Source: Artocarpus heterophyllus
Taxonomy: Eukaryota > Streptophyta > Magnoliopsida > Rosales > Moraceae
Assembly (NCBI GenBank): GCA_025403435.1
Contig: CM046330.1
Location: 20,420,239-20,484,238 of the forward strand
DNA length: 64,000 nt
Direction of reading: 5' to 3'
Position numbers and translations under genes: made by a program. Shown one piece after another: positions 1 through 11,757 of this stretch; positions within the stretch are counted from its first letter, which is position 1, and every line of letters begins with the position of its first letter. The notes under the pieces were generated by a model. It saw only the letters and a program-made list of their open reading frames with translations. It made no database searches and had not been told where the DNA came from.

Positions 1-414
1 GCACACATTAAATGTTTCTAGGATACGATATGTACGATGGATATGTTATGAGCCCATACATGATACTTTTACATTGAATTGTATAGTTTCTACTTACTGG
101 ACATTAGCTCATTTTTATCTTGTGATGCAGATGAGGGTGCATCTTAGTAGTGTTGATTTAAACATCAACTGGCACGCTTTCTGTTCCTATGACTCCGCTT
201 ATATGGACACTTCTGGCATTACATGGGCACACTTTAGTTTGAACTTCATATTTTAGTACTTGTAACTACTATAGGATGGTTATAAGTACAGTTTGGGTGG
301 TGTTTCATTTTAAGATGTAAATTATTGTAAATATTTTTTGCTAGCCCATCTTTTATGAATATATAAACTTATGGTTGTTTGTAAATTACAAGGTTGTTGA
401 AAAAGTTCAAATTT
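1..414. other. Unassigned AT-rich flank left of element F
   Basis: No convincing gene, RNA or repeat was recognised here. The one sizeable open frame (74-256) has no recognisable domain and is probably chance. The sequence stops abruptly where the F 5' LTR begins at 415. It does not match the H-type sequence that follows the F 3' LTR at 31084, so it cannot serve as F's matching target flank. Confidence 0.5.
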
Positions 415-1245
415 TGATGAGGGCATCGTTAGCACAAGCAAGAGCACGTGGGATGAGACATATTCAGATCCAATTCAAGTTCCCATTGGTCCGGTTACAA
501 GAGCTCGTGCGAAAAAAGTTCAAAGAAAGGCTTTTTGGGCTGATTCAAGCAACTTGGGCTCAAGCTATTGAATGGAGGCCCATTGAGGGAATTGCATGTG
601 ACATCCAGACCAACAAATGCATGATTCAAGTTCTAGAAGAGACCGAGTAATCATGTTTGCAGAATCAACAAGTGATTAGCACCATATGGCTGTAAATAAT
701 TAAGCTACTTTCCATTTCAATTACTTTCTCATTTTGAGGCGACAAGTGGCGAGAAGAATCAGCTATTTACCACTTATTGTCTAGTTTCCTTTTCTTTTAG
801 AAACATGCATTTGTTTTATTTCTATTATTATAAGGCTTTTAAGCCATTAAGGGAACTTACCTTATTTGGTTTAGATTGGACGTTTTTTTTTTGGTAATTG
901 ATTTGCCCAAAATTCCATGGGCAAATTAGGAGCTGAAATTTGCAAAGGGGAAACCACTATATATTGTAACGAATTTCATTCAATAGAGATCAGTTTTTAA
1001 CACACAATTTGAGGTTTAATTCTCTTTGGTTCTTAGACAAACTATTCAAACTTATTGGAAAATTTCGTGGCGTTCATAGAATCATCAAGCAGTCCGTCTA
1101 AAGCTGATTGTGGCGTCCTCACATACCAAGGTTCGTGCTTCTTGTTAGGCATCGGGTCGCGGTTCCATTCAAAACCGATCAGGAAATTTGATCTTGGAGA
1201 CCAATTTTGGTTATGGTCGCGTTAGTTCTTGGTTGGTTCGCATCA
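415..1245 (+). repeat. Element F 5' LTR (LTR-B, 831 bp)
   Basis: The LTR starts TGATGAGGGC and ends GGTTCGCATCA, followed after 2 nt by a primer-binding site. It carries the LTR-encoded basic tail of the polyprotein, stopping at 648-650, and the conserved block ending in ACCAAGG. Only one copy of the 51-bp unit is present, where the A/D/E type has two. Confidence 0.9.
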
Positions 1246-1247
1246 TT

Positions 1248-1259
1248 TGGCATCAGAGC
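1248..1259 (+). promoter_or_regulatory. Primer-binding site of element F (variant)
   Basis: TGGCATCAGAGC lies 2 nt after the LTR. It differs from the perfect initiator-Met-tRNA complement TGGTATCAGAGC at the fourth base. Element I shares the same change. Confidence 0.8.
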
Positions 1260-1459
1260 TAGGTTCTAATTAGGTTTTGGTTATCAGTTTCCTTAGTTTA
1301 TGTTTGTCTCAATTATTTGTGAGCCTTGATTTCCATTATCAAAGTCGGGTTTAAAAAAAAAGAACTGAAAAGAAAAGAAAGAAAAAAAAAGGGAAAGAAG
1401 AAAACCAAGAGGATCCGAAAAAAGAAGAAGAAGAGACAATCTGTTTGTGAATTGTCAAG
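1260..1459 (+). other. Element F 5' leader, left part, with polypurine run
   Basis: Untranslated leader after the PBS. It includes a lysine-codon-like A/G run (about 1352-1440) ending in the GAGGATCCGAAAA block seen in every related element. The leader is cut at GTCAAG (1454-1459) and resumes at 20054. Confidence 0.8.
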
Positions 1460-1519
1460 TGATATAAACCCACCTAACTCCACCTCAAAAGCTAGCTTGT
1501 GAGGGGAGGATTGTGAACC
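1460..1519 (-). repeat. TRIM LTR fragment (U5 end, 60 bp)
   Basis: This is the reverse complement of the last 60 bp of the TRIM LTR seen in 19490-20053. It starts exactly at the LTR terminus (TGATAT) and is truncated inward at GTGAACC, where LTR-C sequence begins. Confidence 0.85.
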
Positions 1520-1711
1520 TTCTGAGAGAGAAAATTCTTTCTTTGGTTCTTTGACAAACTACACGAACTCATCGGATCAATCCGGGCGTTCAAACCTGAC
1601 TTATCAATCAAGCTTCCATCCTTGATTGTGGCGTCTTCTATATACCAAGGTTCTTGCTTCGATATAAGCAATAGGTCACGGTGACTTCCATCCAAATCTG
1701 AGTAGAAACGG
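1520..1711 (+). repeat. LTR-C fragment
   Basis: It matches the internal part of the solo LTR-C at about 22272-22464, starting TTCTGAGAGAG and stopping at GAAACGG where element Z is inserted. The rest of LTR-C is absent on the other side, so a rearrangement followed Z's insertion. Confidence 0.85.
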
Positions 1712-2511
1712 TGATACGAACCACGCCAAGAACTGACGCGACCCTAACCGAAGTTGGTTTCCAAGATCAACTTTCTAACCGGTTTTGGAGGGAACCGCGA
1801 CCCGATGCCCAACAAGAAGCACAAACCTTGGTATGTGAGGACGCCACAATCAGCTATGGAGAGACCGATTGATAAGTCTTGGTATGTGAGGACGCCACAA
1901 TCAGCTATGGATGGACTGATTGATAAGTCTATGAACGCCACGGAAATTTCCGATAAGTTCGAATAGTTCGTTTAGGAACTAAAGAGAATTAAACCTCAAA
2001 ATTATGTGTTATTACTTGTCTCCCATTGATTGAAATTCGTTACAATTATATAGGGGTTCCTATGCGAATTTTCAGCCCCTAATTCCCATGGAAATTTCGG
2101 GAAACTCATTTAACAAAAGTCAAATCTAGACTAAATAAGGAAAGTTCCCTTAATGGCTTAAAAGCCTTACAATAATAGAAATACCAGAAACGGAAAAAAG
2201 GAAACTAGACATTAAAAGGTCAAAACTGATTCTTCTCGCCATGTGTCGCCTCAAAATGGGAAAGTAACTGAAATGGAAATTACTCAATCCCTTCTATAGC
2301 TTGAATCACGCATTTATTGGTCTGGTTGTCGCATGTAATTCCCTCAATGGGCCTCCATGCAATAGCTTGAGCCCAAGTTGCTTGAATCAGCCCAATAAGT
2401 GTTTCTTTAAACCTCTTCGCACGAGCTCTCGTAACCGGACCAATGGGAACTTGAATTGGATCTGAATATGTCTCCCACGTGCTCTTGCTTGTGCTAGTGA
2501 TGTTCTCATCA
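1712..2511 (-). repeat. Element Z 3' LTR (800 bp)
   Basis: Reverse-strand LTR: left edge TGATACGAACCACGCC, right edge ending TGTTCTCATCA, with the polypurine tract directly outside. It has two copies of the 51-bp repeat. The last part of Z's polyprotein is encoded within it, stopping at 2280. Confidence 0.92.
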
Positions 2512-3456
2512 TTCCCCTCCTCTTGAGAAGGATTTGTCCTCAAATCGTCGCCTGCATCAAAAGGACTTAGATCAGAAACATTAAAGGAGGCACTTACACC
2601 ATACTTACCTGGCAAGTCTAGCTTGTACGCATTATCATTGATCCTTTCGAGAACTTGAAAAGGACCGTCCCCTCTAGGCAATAGCTTGGATTTCCTTTGT
2701 TCCGGAAACCGTTCCTTGCATAAGTGCAACCACACCCAATCACCGGGCTCGAAGACGAGCTTGTGACGCCCTTTGTTGGCTTGTTCAGCATATTGTTTGG
2801 TCCTTCACTCGATGTTGAGTCTTGCCTTCTCGTGTATCTGCTTAACAAGATCAGCTTTTCTTTTTCCATCTAAATTCACATGCTCAGACAAAGGTAATGG
2901 CATTAAATCCAAAGGAGTTAAAGGATTAAAACCATAAACAATTTCAAACGGTGAAAATTGAGTAGTAGAATGAATAGATCGATTATAAGCAAACTCAATA
3001 TGTGGTAAACACTCCTCCCATGTTTTGATGTTCTTTCTAATGACAGCCCTCAACAAAGTAGACAAGGTTCTATTCACAACTTCTGTTTGACCATCGGTTT
3101 GAGGGTGACAAGTAGTTGAAAACAATAGCTTAGTCCCTAACTTAGCCCACAAAGTCTTCCAAAAGTAGCTGAAGAACTTGGGGTCCCAATCAGAAACAAT
3201 TGTCCTAGGCATACCATGAAGTCTCACAATTTCCCTAAAGAACAAATCAGCAACATTGGAAGCATCATCTGTCTTGTGGCATGGAATAAAATGAGCCATC
3301 TTTGAAAACCTATCCACGACCACAAATATTGAGTCTCTTCCCCCGTTTAGACCTAGGCAAACCTAACACAAAATCCATCAAAATATCAATCCAGGGTTCA
3401 CTAGGTATTGGCAAAGGGGTGTACAAACCATGGGGCTACACTCTTGATTTAGCCTG
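2280..3456 (-). pseudogene. Element Z gag-pol fragment: integrase C-terminal half and LTR-encoded tail
   Basis: Only the downstream part of the polyprotein remains. It covers the integrase core from the first catalytic aspartate region, through SDWDPKF (consensus SDRD) and GQTEVVNR, to the GPF motif and the LTR-encoded GPVTRARAK tail. An extra C in the cytosine run near 3341 shifts the frame. An Arg-to-TGA change at about 2805-2807 stops it before the C-terminal domain. Upstream the gene is cut at 3456 by the start of the B 5' LTR, and its other half is not found beyond B. It cannot make a working enzyme. Confidence 0.88.
2512..2524 (-). promoter_or_regulatory. Polypurine tract of element Z
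   Basis: AAGAGGAGGGGAA on the minus strand abuts the 3' LTR. It is the plus-strand primer site and is simultaneously coding sequence of the polyprotein. Confidence 0.85.
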
Positions 3457-4090
3457 TGATGAGGACATCACTAGCACAAGCAAGAGCACGTGGGAGACAT
3501 ATTCAGATCCAATTCAAGTTCCCATTGGTCCGGTTACGAGAGCTCGTGCGAAGAAGTTTAAAGAAACACTTAGTGGGCTGATTCAAGCAACTTGGGCTCA
3601 AGCTATTGCATGGAGGCCCATTGAGGGAATTGCATGCGACAACCACACCAATAAATGCGTGATTCAAGCTATAGAAGGGATTGAGTAATTTCCATTTCAG
3701 TTACTTTCCCATTTTGAGGCGACACATGGCGAGAAGAATCAGTTTTGACCTTTTAATGTCTAGTTTCCTTTTTTCCGTTTCTGGTATTTCTATTATTGTA
3801 AGGCTTTTAAGCCATTAAGGGCACTTTCCTTATTTAGTCTAGATTTGACTTTTGTTAAATGAGTTTCCCGAAATTTCCATGGGAATTAGGGGCTGAAAAT
3901 TCGCATAGGAACCCCTATATAATTGTAACGAATTTCAATCAAGAAGACAAGTAATAACACATAATTTTGAGGTTTAATTCTCTTTAGTTCCTAAACGAAC
4001 TATTCGAACTTATCGGAAATTTCCGTGGCGTTCATAGACTTATCAATCAGTCCATCCATAGCTGATTGTGGCGTCCTCACATACCAAGAC
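3457..4090 (+). repeat. Element B 5' LTR, part 1
   Basis: It starts TGATGAGGACATC and carries the basic-tail codons, the stop at about 3688, the TATATAA box (3916-3922) and the first 51-bp repeat unit. It is interrupted at ACCAAGAC, where A inserted. Confidence 0.92.
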
Positions 4091-4954
4091 TGATACGAAC
4101 CACGCCAAGAACTGACGCGACCCTAACCGAAGTTGGTTTCCAAGATCAACTTTCTAACCGGTTTTGGATGGAACCGCGACCCGATGCCCAACAAGAAGCA
4201 CGAACCTTGGTATGTGAGGACGCCACAATCAGCTATGGAGAGACCGATTGATAAGTCTTGGTATGTGAGGACGGTATGTGAGGACGCCACAATCAGCTAT
4301 GGAGAGACCGATTGATAAGTCTTGGTATGTGAGGACGCCACAATCAGCTATGGATGGACTGATTGATAAGTCTTTGAACGCCACGGAAATTTCCGATAAG
4401 TTCGAATAGTTCGTTTAGGAACTAAAGAGAATTAAACCTCAAAATTATGTGTTATTTCTTGTATCCATTGATTGAAATTCGTTACAATTATATAGGGGTT
4501 CCTATGCGAATTTTCAGCCCCTAATTCCCATGGAAATTTCGGGAAACTCATTTAACAAAAGTCAAATCTAGACTAAATAAGGAAAGTTCCCTTAATCGCT
4601 TAAAAGCCTTACAATAATAGAAATACCAGAAACGGAAAAAAAGGAAACTAGACATTAAAAGGTCAAAACTGATTCTTCTCGCCATGTGTCGCCTCAAAAT
4701 GGGAAAGTAACTGAAATGGAAATTACTCAATCCTTTCTATAGCTTGAATCACACATTTATTGGTGTGGTTGTCGCATGCAATTCCCTCAATGGGCCTCCA
4801 TGCAATAGCTTGAGCCCAAGTTGCTTGAATCAGCCCAATAAGTGTTTCTTTAAACTTCTTCGCACGAGCTCTCGTAACCGGACCAATGGGAACTTGAATT
4901 GGATCTGAATATGTCTCCCACGTGCTCTTGCTTGTGCTAGTGATGTCCTCATCA
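4091..4954 (-). repeat. Element A 3' LTR (864 bp, expanded)
   Basis: It matches the 5' LTR (10173-10972) but is 64 bp longer. The excess lies in the 51-bp repeat region, where an extra unit plus a 13-bp partial copy is inserted around 4259-4323. The terminal sequences are intact (TGATACG at left, CTCATCA at right). Confidence 0.93.
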
Positions 4955-7900
4955 TTCCCCTCCTCTTGAGAAGGATTTGTCCTCAAATCGTCGCCTACAT
5001 CAAAAGGACTTAGATCAGAAACATTGAAGGAGGCACTTACACCATACTCACCTGGCAAGTCTAGCTTGTACGCATTATCATTGATCCTTTCGAGAATTTG
5101 AAAAGGACCATCCCCTCTAGGCAATAGCTTGGATTTCCTTTGCTCCGGAAACCGTTCCTTGCGTAAGTGCAACCACACCCAATCACCGGGCTCGAAGACG
5201 AGCTTGTGACGCCCTTTGTTGGCTTGTTCAGCATATTGTTTAGTCCTTCGCTCGATGTTGAGTCTTGCCTTCTCGTGTATCTGCTTAACAAGATCAGCTT
5301 TTCTTTTTCCATCTAAATTCACATGCTCAGACAAAGGTAATGGCATTAAATCCAAAGGAGTTAAAGGATTAAAACCATAAACAATTTCAAATGGTGAAAA
5401 TTGAGTAGCAGAATGAATAGATCGATTATAAGCAAACTCAACATGTGGTAAACACTCCTCCCATGTTTTGATGTTCTTTTTAATGACAGCCCTCAACAAA
5501 GTAGACAAGGTTCTATTCACAACTTCTGTTTGACCATCGGTTTGAGGGTGACAAGTAGTTGAAAACAATAGCTTAGTCCCTAACTTAGCCCACAAAGTCT
5601 TCCAAAAGTAGCTTAAGAACTTGGGGTCCCTATCAGAAACAATTGTCCTAGGCATACCATGAAGTCTCACAATTTCCCTAAAGAACAAATCAGCAACATT
5701 GGAAGCATCATCTGTCTTGTGGCATGGAATAAAATGAGCCATCTTTGAAAACCTATCCACGACCACAAATATTGAGTCTCTTCCCCGTTTAGACCTAGGC
5801 AAACCTAACACAAAATCCATCGAAATATCAATCCAAGGTTCACTAGGTATTGGTAAAGGGGTGTATAAACCATGGGGCTGCACTCTTGATTTAGCCTGCC
5901 TACAAGTTACACATCTACCACAAAGCCTCTCAACATCTCGTTTCATATGTGGCCAATAGAAGTGTTCCTGCAACATAGCTAAAGTTTTCACTACTCCAAA
6001 ATGTCCCATCAATCCTCCCCCATGGGATTCCCTCACTAGCAAATCTCTTAATGAACAATTAGGCACACATAATTTATTCTCCCGAAACAAGTATCCCTCA
6101 TGCCTAAAGTATTTACCACTAGCAGATCTCTCACAAGCTTGATACTCAGTACGAAAGTCATGGTCATCAGCATATAACTCTTTAATGTGTTCAAAACCCA
6201 GTAGTTTAGCATTAAGAGTTGAGATTAAGACATACCTGCGAGAAAGTGCATCGGCAACGACGTTTTCCTTACCTTGCTTGTAGCGAATGACATATGGAAA
6301 CGTCTCTATGAATTCTACCCAACGAGCATGCCTCTTGTTCAGCTTGTGTTGGCCCTTCAAGTGTTTCAGGGACTCATGATCAGTGTGAATCACGAACTCC
6401 TTAGGCCATAGGTAGTGCTGCCACGTCTCTAATGCCCGAACCAATGCATACATCTCTTTATCATAAGTTGGGTAATTAAGAGTTGCCCCATTCAGCTTCT
6501 CACTGAAATATGCTATTGGTCTCCCTTCCTGCATTAAAACAGCACCAATTCCAACACCTGAAGCATCACATTCAATCTCAAAAGTTTTGGCAAAATTAGG
6601 TAAAGATAACAATGGAGCATTTGTCAACTTCTCCTTGAGTAGCTGAAATGCCTTTTCTTGCTCTTCTCCCCATCTAAACCCAACGTTTTTCTTGATCACT
6701 TCAGTCAGTGGTGCGGCTATAGTACTGAAATCTTTCACAAACCGTCGGTAGAAACTAGCAAGTCCATGAAAACTCCGTACGTTTCCCACACTAGTTGGAC
6801 TCGGCCATTCCTGGATGGCTCGCACCTTTTCTTCATCAACCTGTATACCTTGAGCACTAACAACAAAACCAAGAAACACAAGCTTATCTGTGCAAAAGGT
6901 ACATTTCTTGAGGTTAGCATACAACTTTTCCTTCTGCAAAACATCTAAAACAAGTTTCAAATGTTCAATATGTTCATCCAAATTGCTGCTATAGATAAGG
7001 ATATCATCAAAATAAACAACGACAAATTTTCCAATAAAAGCTCGTAAAACATGGTTCATTAAACGCATAAATGTGCTAGGCGCATTGGTTAAACCGAAAG
7101 GCATTACCAACCACTCATACAAGCCTTGTTTTGTTTTGAAAGCCATTTTCCACTCATCTCCCTCTTTCATGCGAATTTGATGATATCCACTCTTCAAATC
7201 AATTTTAGAAAACACACAAGCACCATGCAATTCATCTAACATGTCATCCAAGCGAGGAATGGGATGTCGATACTTTACCGTGATGTTGTTGATGGCTCGA
7301 CAATCAACGCACATCCTCCAAGTCCCATCTTTCTTAGGCACAAGTAAAACTGGTACGGCGCACGGGCTCATGCTTTCTCTCACGTGTCCCTTTTCCATCA
7401 ACTCATTTACCTACCGTTGGAGTTCCTTTGTCTCCTCGGGATTACTCCTATAGGCTGGTCGGTTTGGGATTGTAGCTCCAGGTATGAAGTCGATTTGATG
7501 TTCAATCCCGCGGATTGGAGGTAAACCTTGCGGTGTTTCCTCGGGAAAGATATCCTCAAAATCCTGCAAAAGAGAAACAACAGAACTATGCAAGGTGGAA
7601 TCAAGATCGTTAGTGTTTAATAACGCCTCCTTGTACATGAGTAAAATCATCGGCTGATTAGAAAACAAAGCTCTTCTCACATCACTCTTTCTTGCATAAA
7701 AGTTTGTTTTTCTCTCTACTTTTCTCTCATTGGCTGATTGTGAATTCTTTTCAGCCCACTCAATTTTCTCTCCCTTGCTCTCTTTGCTCTCCTTTTTCTC
7801 GGCCATCTCTTCCTTTTTTCTCTCACTGGCCGAACTCTCTCTCTGCACTCCCACTCTTGATTTTTCTTCACTCTTTATTTTTTTATTACTTTCTCTCTGT

Positions 7901-9561
7901 AAGCTCACTTGGTCTTCATAGACCTGTTTTGGTGTTAATGGAACTAGAGTGATCGTCTTTTGATTGTGAACAAATGAGTACTTGTTGGTGAAACCATCAT
8001 GCTTAACTCGCCGATCAAATTGCCATGGTCTGCCTAACAACAAGTGCCCAGCTTGCATCGGAACCACATCGCACAAAACTTCATCTTCATATCTTCCAAT
8101 GCGAAAAGGAACTAACACCTGTTTATGCACCTTTACCTCACCAGTATCATTTAACCATTGCAATTTATATGGCCGAGGATGCTTAATTGTTGGCAGCCCT
8201 AACTTCTCTACCATGGTTGTGCTTGCAACATTAGTACAACTCCCACCATCAATAATCACACTACATACCTTGTTTTGAACGTGGCACCTAGTGTGGAAGA
8301 TGTTTTCCCGTTGCACCTCTTCATCTTCTTCTTTGGCTTGCACACTTAAAGCTCTCCTTGTGACCAACAATTCTCCTTGGACAGCGCACTCCTCATCGTC
8401 GACATCCTCTAATGAAGGCATAGAGTCATTGTCCGAATCCTCCTCGGTTTCAATGTCTCCATTGTCCCGCATCACCATAACTCGTTTGTTCGGACATTGG
8501 CTTGCTATATGACCCTTGCCTTGACATTTAAAACATTTAATATCACGAGTCCAAGTAGTGGAAGAATCGGATTTACCTTGATTCCCATGGCTGGCCACCT
8601 CTTGTTTTTGCTCGAACTTTGGCTTGGGGTTGGATTGCTTCTCATCCTTCTTCCATTGGTTGGTTTTCCAAGCCGAATTACTTGGGTTTTGGCTAGGACG
8701 TGTGCTACTGCCCCTCCTCATAAGTTGATTCTCAACTTTAATAGCCATGTGCACCATGTCCTCCAACTCCACATAATGTTGCAACTCAACGGCATTGTGA
8801 ATATCTCGGTTCAAGCCCGCCAAAAACCTATCCATTGTAGCCTCCCGATCCTCCTCTATATTAGCCCGAATCATCATAACCTCCATCTCCTTATAGTACT
8901 CCTCTACACTCCGGTTGCCTTGCTTAAGGTTTTGTAGTTTGTTGTACAACTCCCGGTAGTAGTAAGTTGGCACAAATCGCTTTCTCATCACGGTCTTCAT
9001 CTCTTCCCATGACTCAATAGGCCGCTCTCTATTTCGTCTCCTGTTTATAACAAGCTGATCCCACCAAGTAATAGCATAATCAAAAAATTCAATTACAGCC
9101 AATTTTACCTTCTTTGCCTCGGAATAGTAGTGGCAATCAAAGATGAACTCCATTTTCTTCTCCCATTCTAGGTACGCTTCTGGATTGGATTTGCCTTGAA
9201 ATGATGGTATCTTCATTTTTATGCCTCTTAGACTATCATCTTCCCTGTTCCTAACGCCTCTATCCCGTCCAAATCTTCGGTGACTACCCGCTGAATCTTC
9301 TCCTTCGTCAAACTCTTCCCCATCATTCCTATAGTAGTCATCAACCTCTCCTCTAACCGGAACCCTTTCTCGCCTACGTACATGAGGAACATGTTGTGGC
9401 TGCTCCACACGTGCGTTTTCTATCTGGTCTATCCTCTCATGAAGCTGTCCTATCTCTCCCCTCAAGAATCGCCTCATCTCCCCCATCATCGCTTCCATCA
9501 GAAGTTTTGGGTCTGCTGCACCCGAGGTACCCTCAATAGTGTTCTTGCTATTGTTTGACAT
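4723..9561 (-). pseudogene. Element A gag-pol polyprotein, one premature stop
   Basis: Single long frame encoding, in order, Gag, a CCHC knuckle (CFKCQGKGHIASQC), protease with DGGS, RT with YFDD, RNase H with CDASG, integrase, and the LTR-encoded basic tail. The start is placed at the Met of MSNNSKN because that Met is shared by D, E, G and B, whereas the upstream extension is out of frame in E and G. The only visible defect is a Gln codon changed to TAG (7411-7413), between the protease-linker and the RT core. That would yield a Gag-protease product of about 715 residues without RT. Readthrough of TAG is possible, but nothing in the sequence proves it. Confidence 0.9.
4955..4967 (-). promoter_or_regulatory. 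Polypurine tract of element A
   Basis: AAGAGGAGGGGAA on the minus strand directly precedes the 3' LTR. It is the plus-strand DNA primer site and lies within the gag-pol frame. Confidence 0.88.
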
Positions 9562-10158
9562 TTTCCAAAGGACCTCACCACACTCCCTTACGTGTTTCAC
9601 TCGTGAAATGGTTCACTCAATTTCACTCGTGTTTACACTCAATACTTTCGGCTTTTGTCCACTCTAATGCTCTCGCCTCTATGCCTTTTTCCACTCGTTA
9701 ATTCTCACTCAGTTCCTATAAAACTAGTCAAATCAATATCGAAATTTCCTTGACAATTCACAAATAGATTACCAAAGAGACAAGACTATAACAGGAACAA
9801 AGAATTTAGGCTTTTCAGAATCACACCCAAAAGGAACAAAATTTCAGCAAAAAATTTTTGGTCTATGCAGGGAATTCAATTTTGGATTCCTTAAACGATG
9901 AATAACAAGAATCTGAAATAAAAATTTAAGAAAGGTTTCCAGACTTTTTTTTTTTTTTTTTTTTTCGGATCCTCTTGTTTTTCTTCTTTTCCTTCTTTTT
10001 TTTTTCTTTTCGTTTCTTTTCTTTCTTTCTTTCTTTTCTTTTCGGATCTTTTTTTTTTTTTTTTAAAACCGACTTTGATAATGGAAATCAAAACTCACGA
10101 ACAATTGAAACAAACAAAAAACTAAGAGAACGGATAAGCAAAACCTGATTAGAACCTC
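9562..10158 (-). other. Element A 5' leader with homopurine tract
   Basis: Leader between PBS and gag start. It has an A/G-only stretch (about 9942-10065, seen as T/C on the plus strand) bracketed by two GATCCGAAAA copies. Nearer the start codon is the short hairpin TTTCACGAGTGAAA. No open frame of note is present. Confidence 0.85.
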
Positions 10159-10170
10159 GCTCTGATACCA
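10159..10170 (-). promoter_or_regulatory. Primer-binding site of element A
   Basis: TGGTATCAGAGC on the minus strand, 2 nt from the LTR, is a perfect complement of the plant initiator Met-tRNA 3' end. Confidence 0.92.
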
Positions 10171-10172
10171 AA

Positions 10173-10972
10173 TGATACGAACCACGCCAAGAACTGACGC
10201 GACCCTAACCGAAGTTGGTTTCCAAGATCAACTTTCTAACCGGTTTTGGATGGAACCGCGACCCGATGCCCAACAAGAAGCACGAACCTTGGTATGTGAG
10301 GACGCCACAATCAGCTATGGAGAGACCGATTGATAAGTCTTGGTATGTGAGGACGCCACAATCAGCTATGGATGGACTGATTGATAAGTCTATGAACGCC
10401 ACGAAAATTTCCGATAAGTTTGAATAGTTCGTTTAGGAACTAAAGAGAATTAAACCTCAAAATTATGTGTTATTTCTTGTATCCATTGATTGAAATTCGT
10501 TACAATTATATAGGGGTTCCTATGCGAATTTTCAGCCCCTAATTCCCATGGAAATTTCGGGAAACTCATTTAACAAAAGTCAAATCTAGACTAAATAAGG
10601 AAAGTTCCCTTAATGGCTTAAAAGCCTTACAATAATAGAAATACCAGAAACGGAAAAAAAGGAAACTAGACATTAAAAGTTCAAAACTGTTTCTTCTCGC
10701 CATGTGTCGCCTCAAAATGGGAAAGTAACTGAAATGAAAATTACTCAATCCTTTCTATAGCTTGAATCACACATTTATTGGTGTGGTTGTCGCATGCAAT
10801 TCCCTCAATGGGCCTCCATGCAATAGCTTGAGCCCAAGTTGCTTGAATCAGCCCAATAAGTGTTTCTTTAAACTTCTTCGCACGAGCTCTCGTAACCGGA
10901 CCAATGGGAACTTGAATTGGATCTGAATATGTCTCCCACGTGCTCTTGCTTGTGCTAGTGATGTCCTCATCA
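10173..10972 (-). repeat. Element A 5' LTR (800 bp)
   Basis: Termini are TGATACGAACC at left and TCCTCATCA at right on the plus strand. It includes two 51-bp repeat units, a TATATAA box and the coding tail duplicated from the 3' LTR. Confidence 0.95.
10507..10513 (-). promoter_or_regulatory. Putative TATA box of the element A 5' LTR
   Basis: TATATAA in the context CCCCTATATAATTG lies mid-LTR. The same box is conserved in B, D and E. Transcription would start about 30 nt downstream and run into the 51-bp repeats. The start site is inferred. Confidence 0.55.
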
Positions 10973-10977
10973 AAGAC

Positions 10978-11141
10978 TTATCAATCGGTCTCTCCATAGC
11001 TGATTGTGGCGTCCTCACATACCAAGGTTCGTGCTTCTTGTTGGGCATCGGGTCGCGGTTCCATCCAAAACCGGTTAGAAAGTTGATCTTGGAAACCAAC
11101 TTCGGTTAGGGTCGCGTCAGCTCTTGGCGTGGTTCGTATCA
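10978..11141 (+). repeat. Element B 5' LTR, part 2
   Basis: It resumes after the duplicated AAGAC with TTATCAATCGG, the second 51-bp repeat unit, and ends GGTTCGTATCA. Confidence 0.92.
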
Positions 11142-11143
11142 TT

Positions 11144-11156
11144 TGGTAATCAGAGC
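11144..11156 (+). promoter_or_regulatory. Primer-binding site of element B (1-nt insertion)
   Basis: TGGTAATCAGAGC has one extra A relative to the perfect initiator-Met complement. The same variant occurs in D and in the fragment at 58172. Confidence 0.8.
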
Positions 11157-11757
11157 GAGGTTCTAATCAGGTTTTGCTTATCCGTTCTCTTAGTTTTTTG
11201 TTTGTTTCAATTGTTCGTGAGTTTTGATTTCCATTATCAAAGTCGGTTAAAAAAAAAAAAAAAAGATCCGAAAAGAAAAGAAAGAAAGAAAGAAAGAAAA
11301 GAAACGAAAAGAAAAAAAAAAAAAAGGAAAAGAAGAAAAACAAGAGGATCCGAAAAAAAAAAAAAAAAAAAAAAGTCTGGAAACCTTTCTTAAATTTTTA
11401 TTTCAGATTCTTGTTATTCATCATTTAAGGAATCCAAAATTGAATTCCCTGCATAGACCAAAAATTTTTTGCTGAAATTTTGTTCCTTTTGGGTGTGATT
11501 CTGAAAAGCCTAAATTCTTTGTTCCTGTTATAGTCTTGTCTCTTTGGTAATCTATTTGTGAATTGTCAAGGAAATTTCGATATTGATTTGACTAGTTTTA
11601 TAGGAACTGAGTGAGAATTAACGAGTGGAAAAAGGCATAGAGGCGAGAGCATTAGAGTGGACAAAAGCCGAAAGTATTGAGTGTAAACACGAGTGAAATT
11701 GAGTGAACCATTTCACGAGTGAAACACGTAAGGGAGTGTGGTGAGGTCCTTTGGAAA
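11157..11757 (+). other. Element B 5' leader with homopurine tract
   Basis: Leader with a near-pure A/G tract (about 11248-11376) between two GATCCGAAAA copies, then the TTTCACGAGTGAAA hairpin shortly before gag. It mirrors the A leader in inverted orientation. Confidence 0.85.

Larger units (their letters stand above)
4091..10972 (-). mobile_element. Element A: near-complete CRM-like retrotransposon
   Basis: Complete element with 3' LTR 4091-4954, 5' LTR 10173-10972, polypurine tract 4955-4967 and PBS 10159-10170. It is flanked by the 5-bp duplication AAGAC (4086-4090 and 10973-10977). It interrupts the B 5' LTR, so it is younger than B. The coding region is open except for one in-frame TAG. 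Confidence 0.95.

Noticed and set aside
9891..10091. Lys/Arg-rich 66-residue frame over the homopurine leader tract
   Set aside because: It is a low-complexity translation of an A/G run in untranslated leader, with no start context or conserved length between copies.
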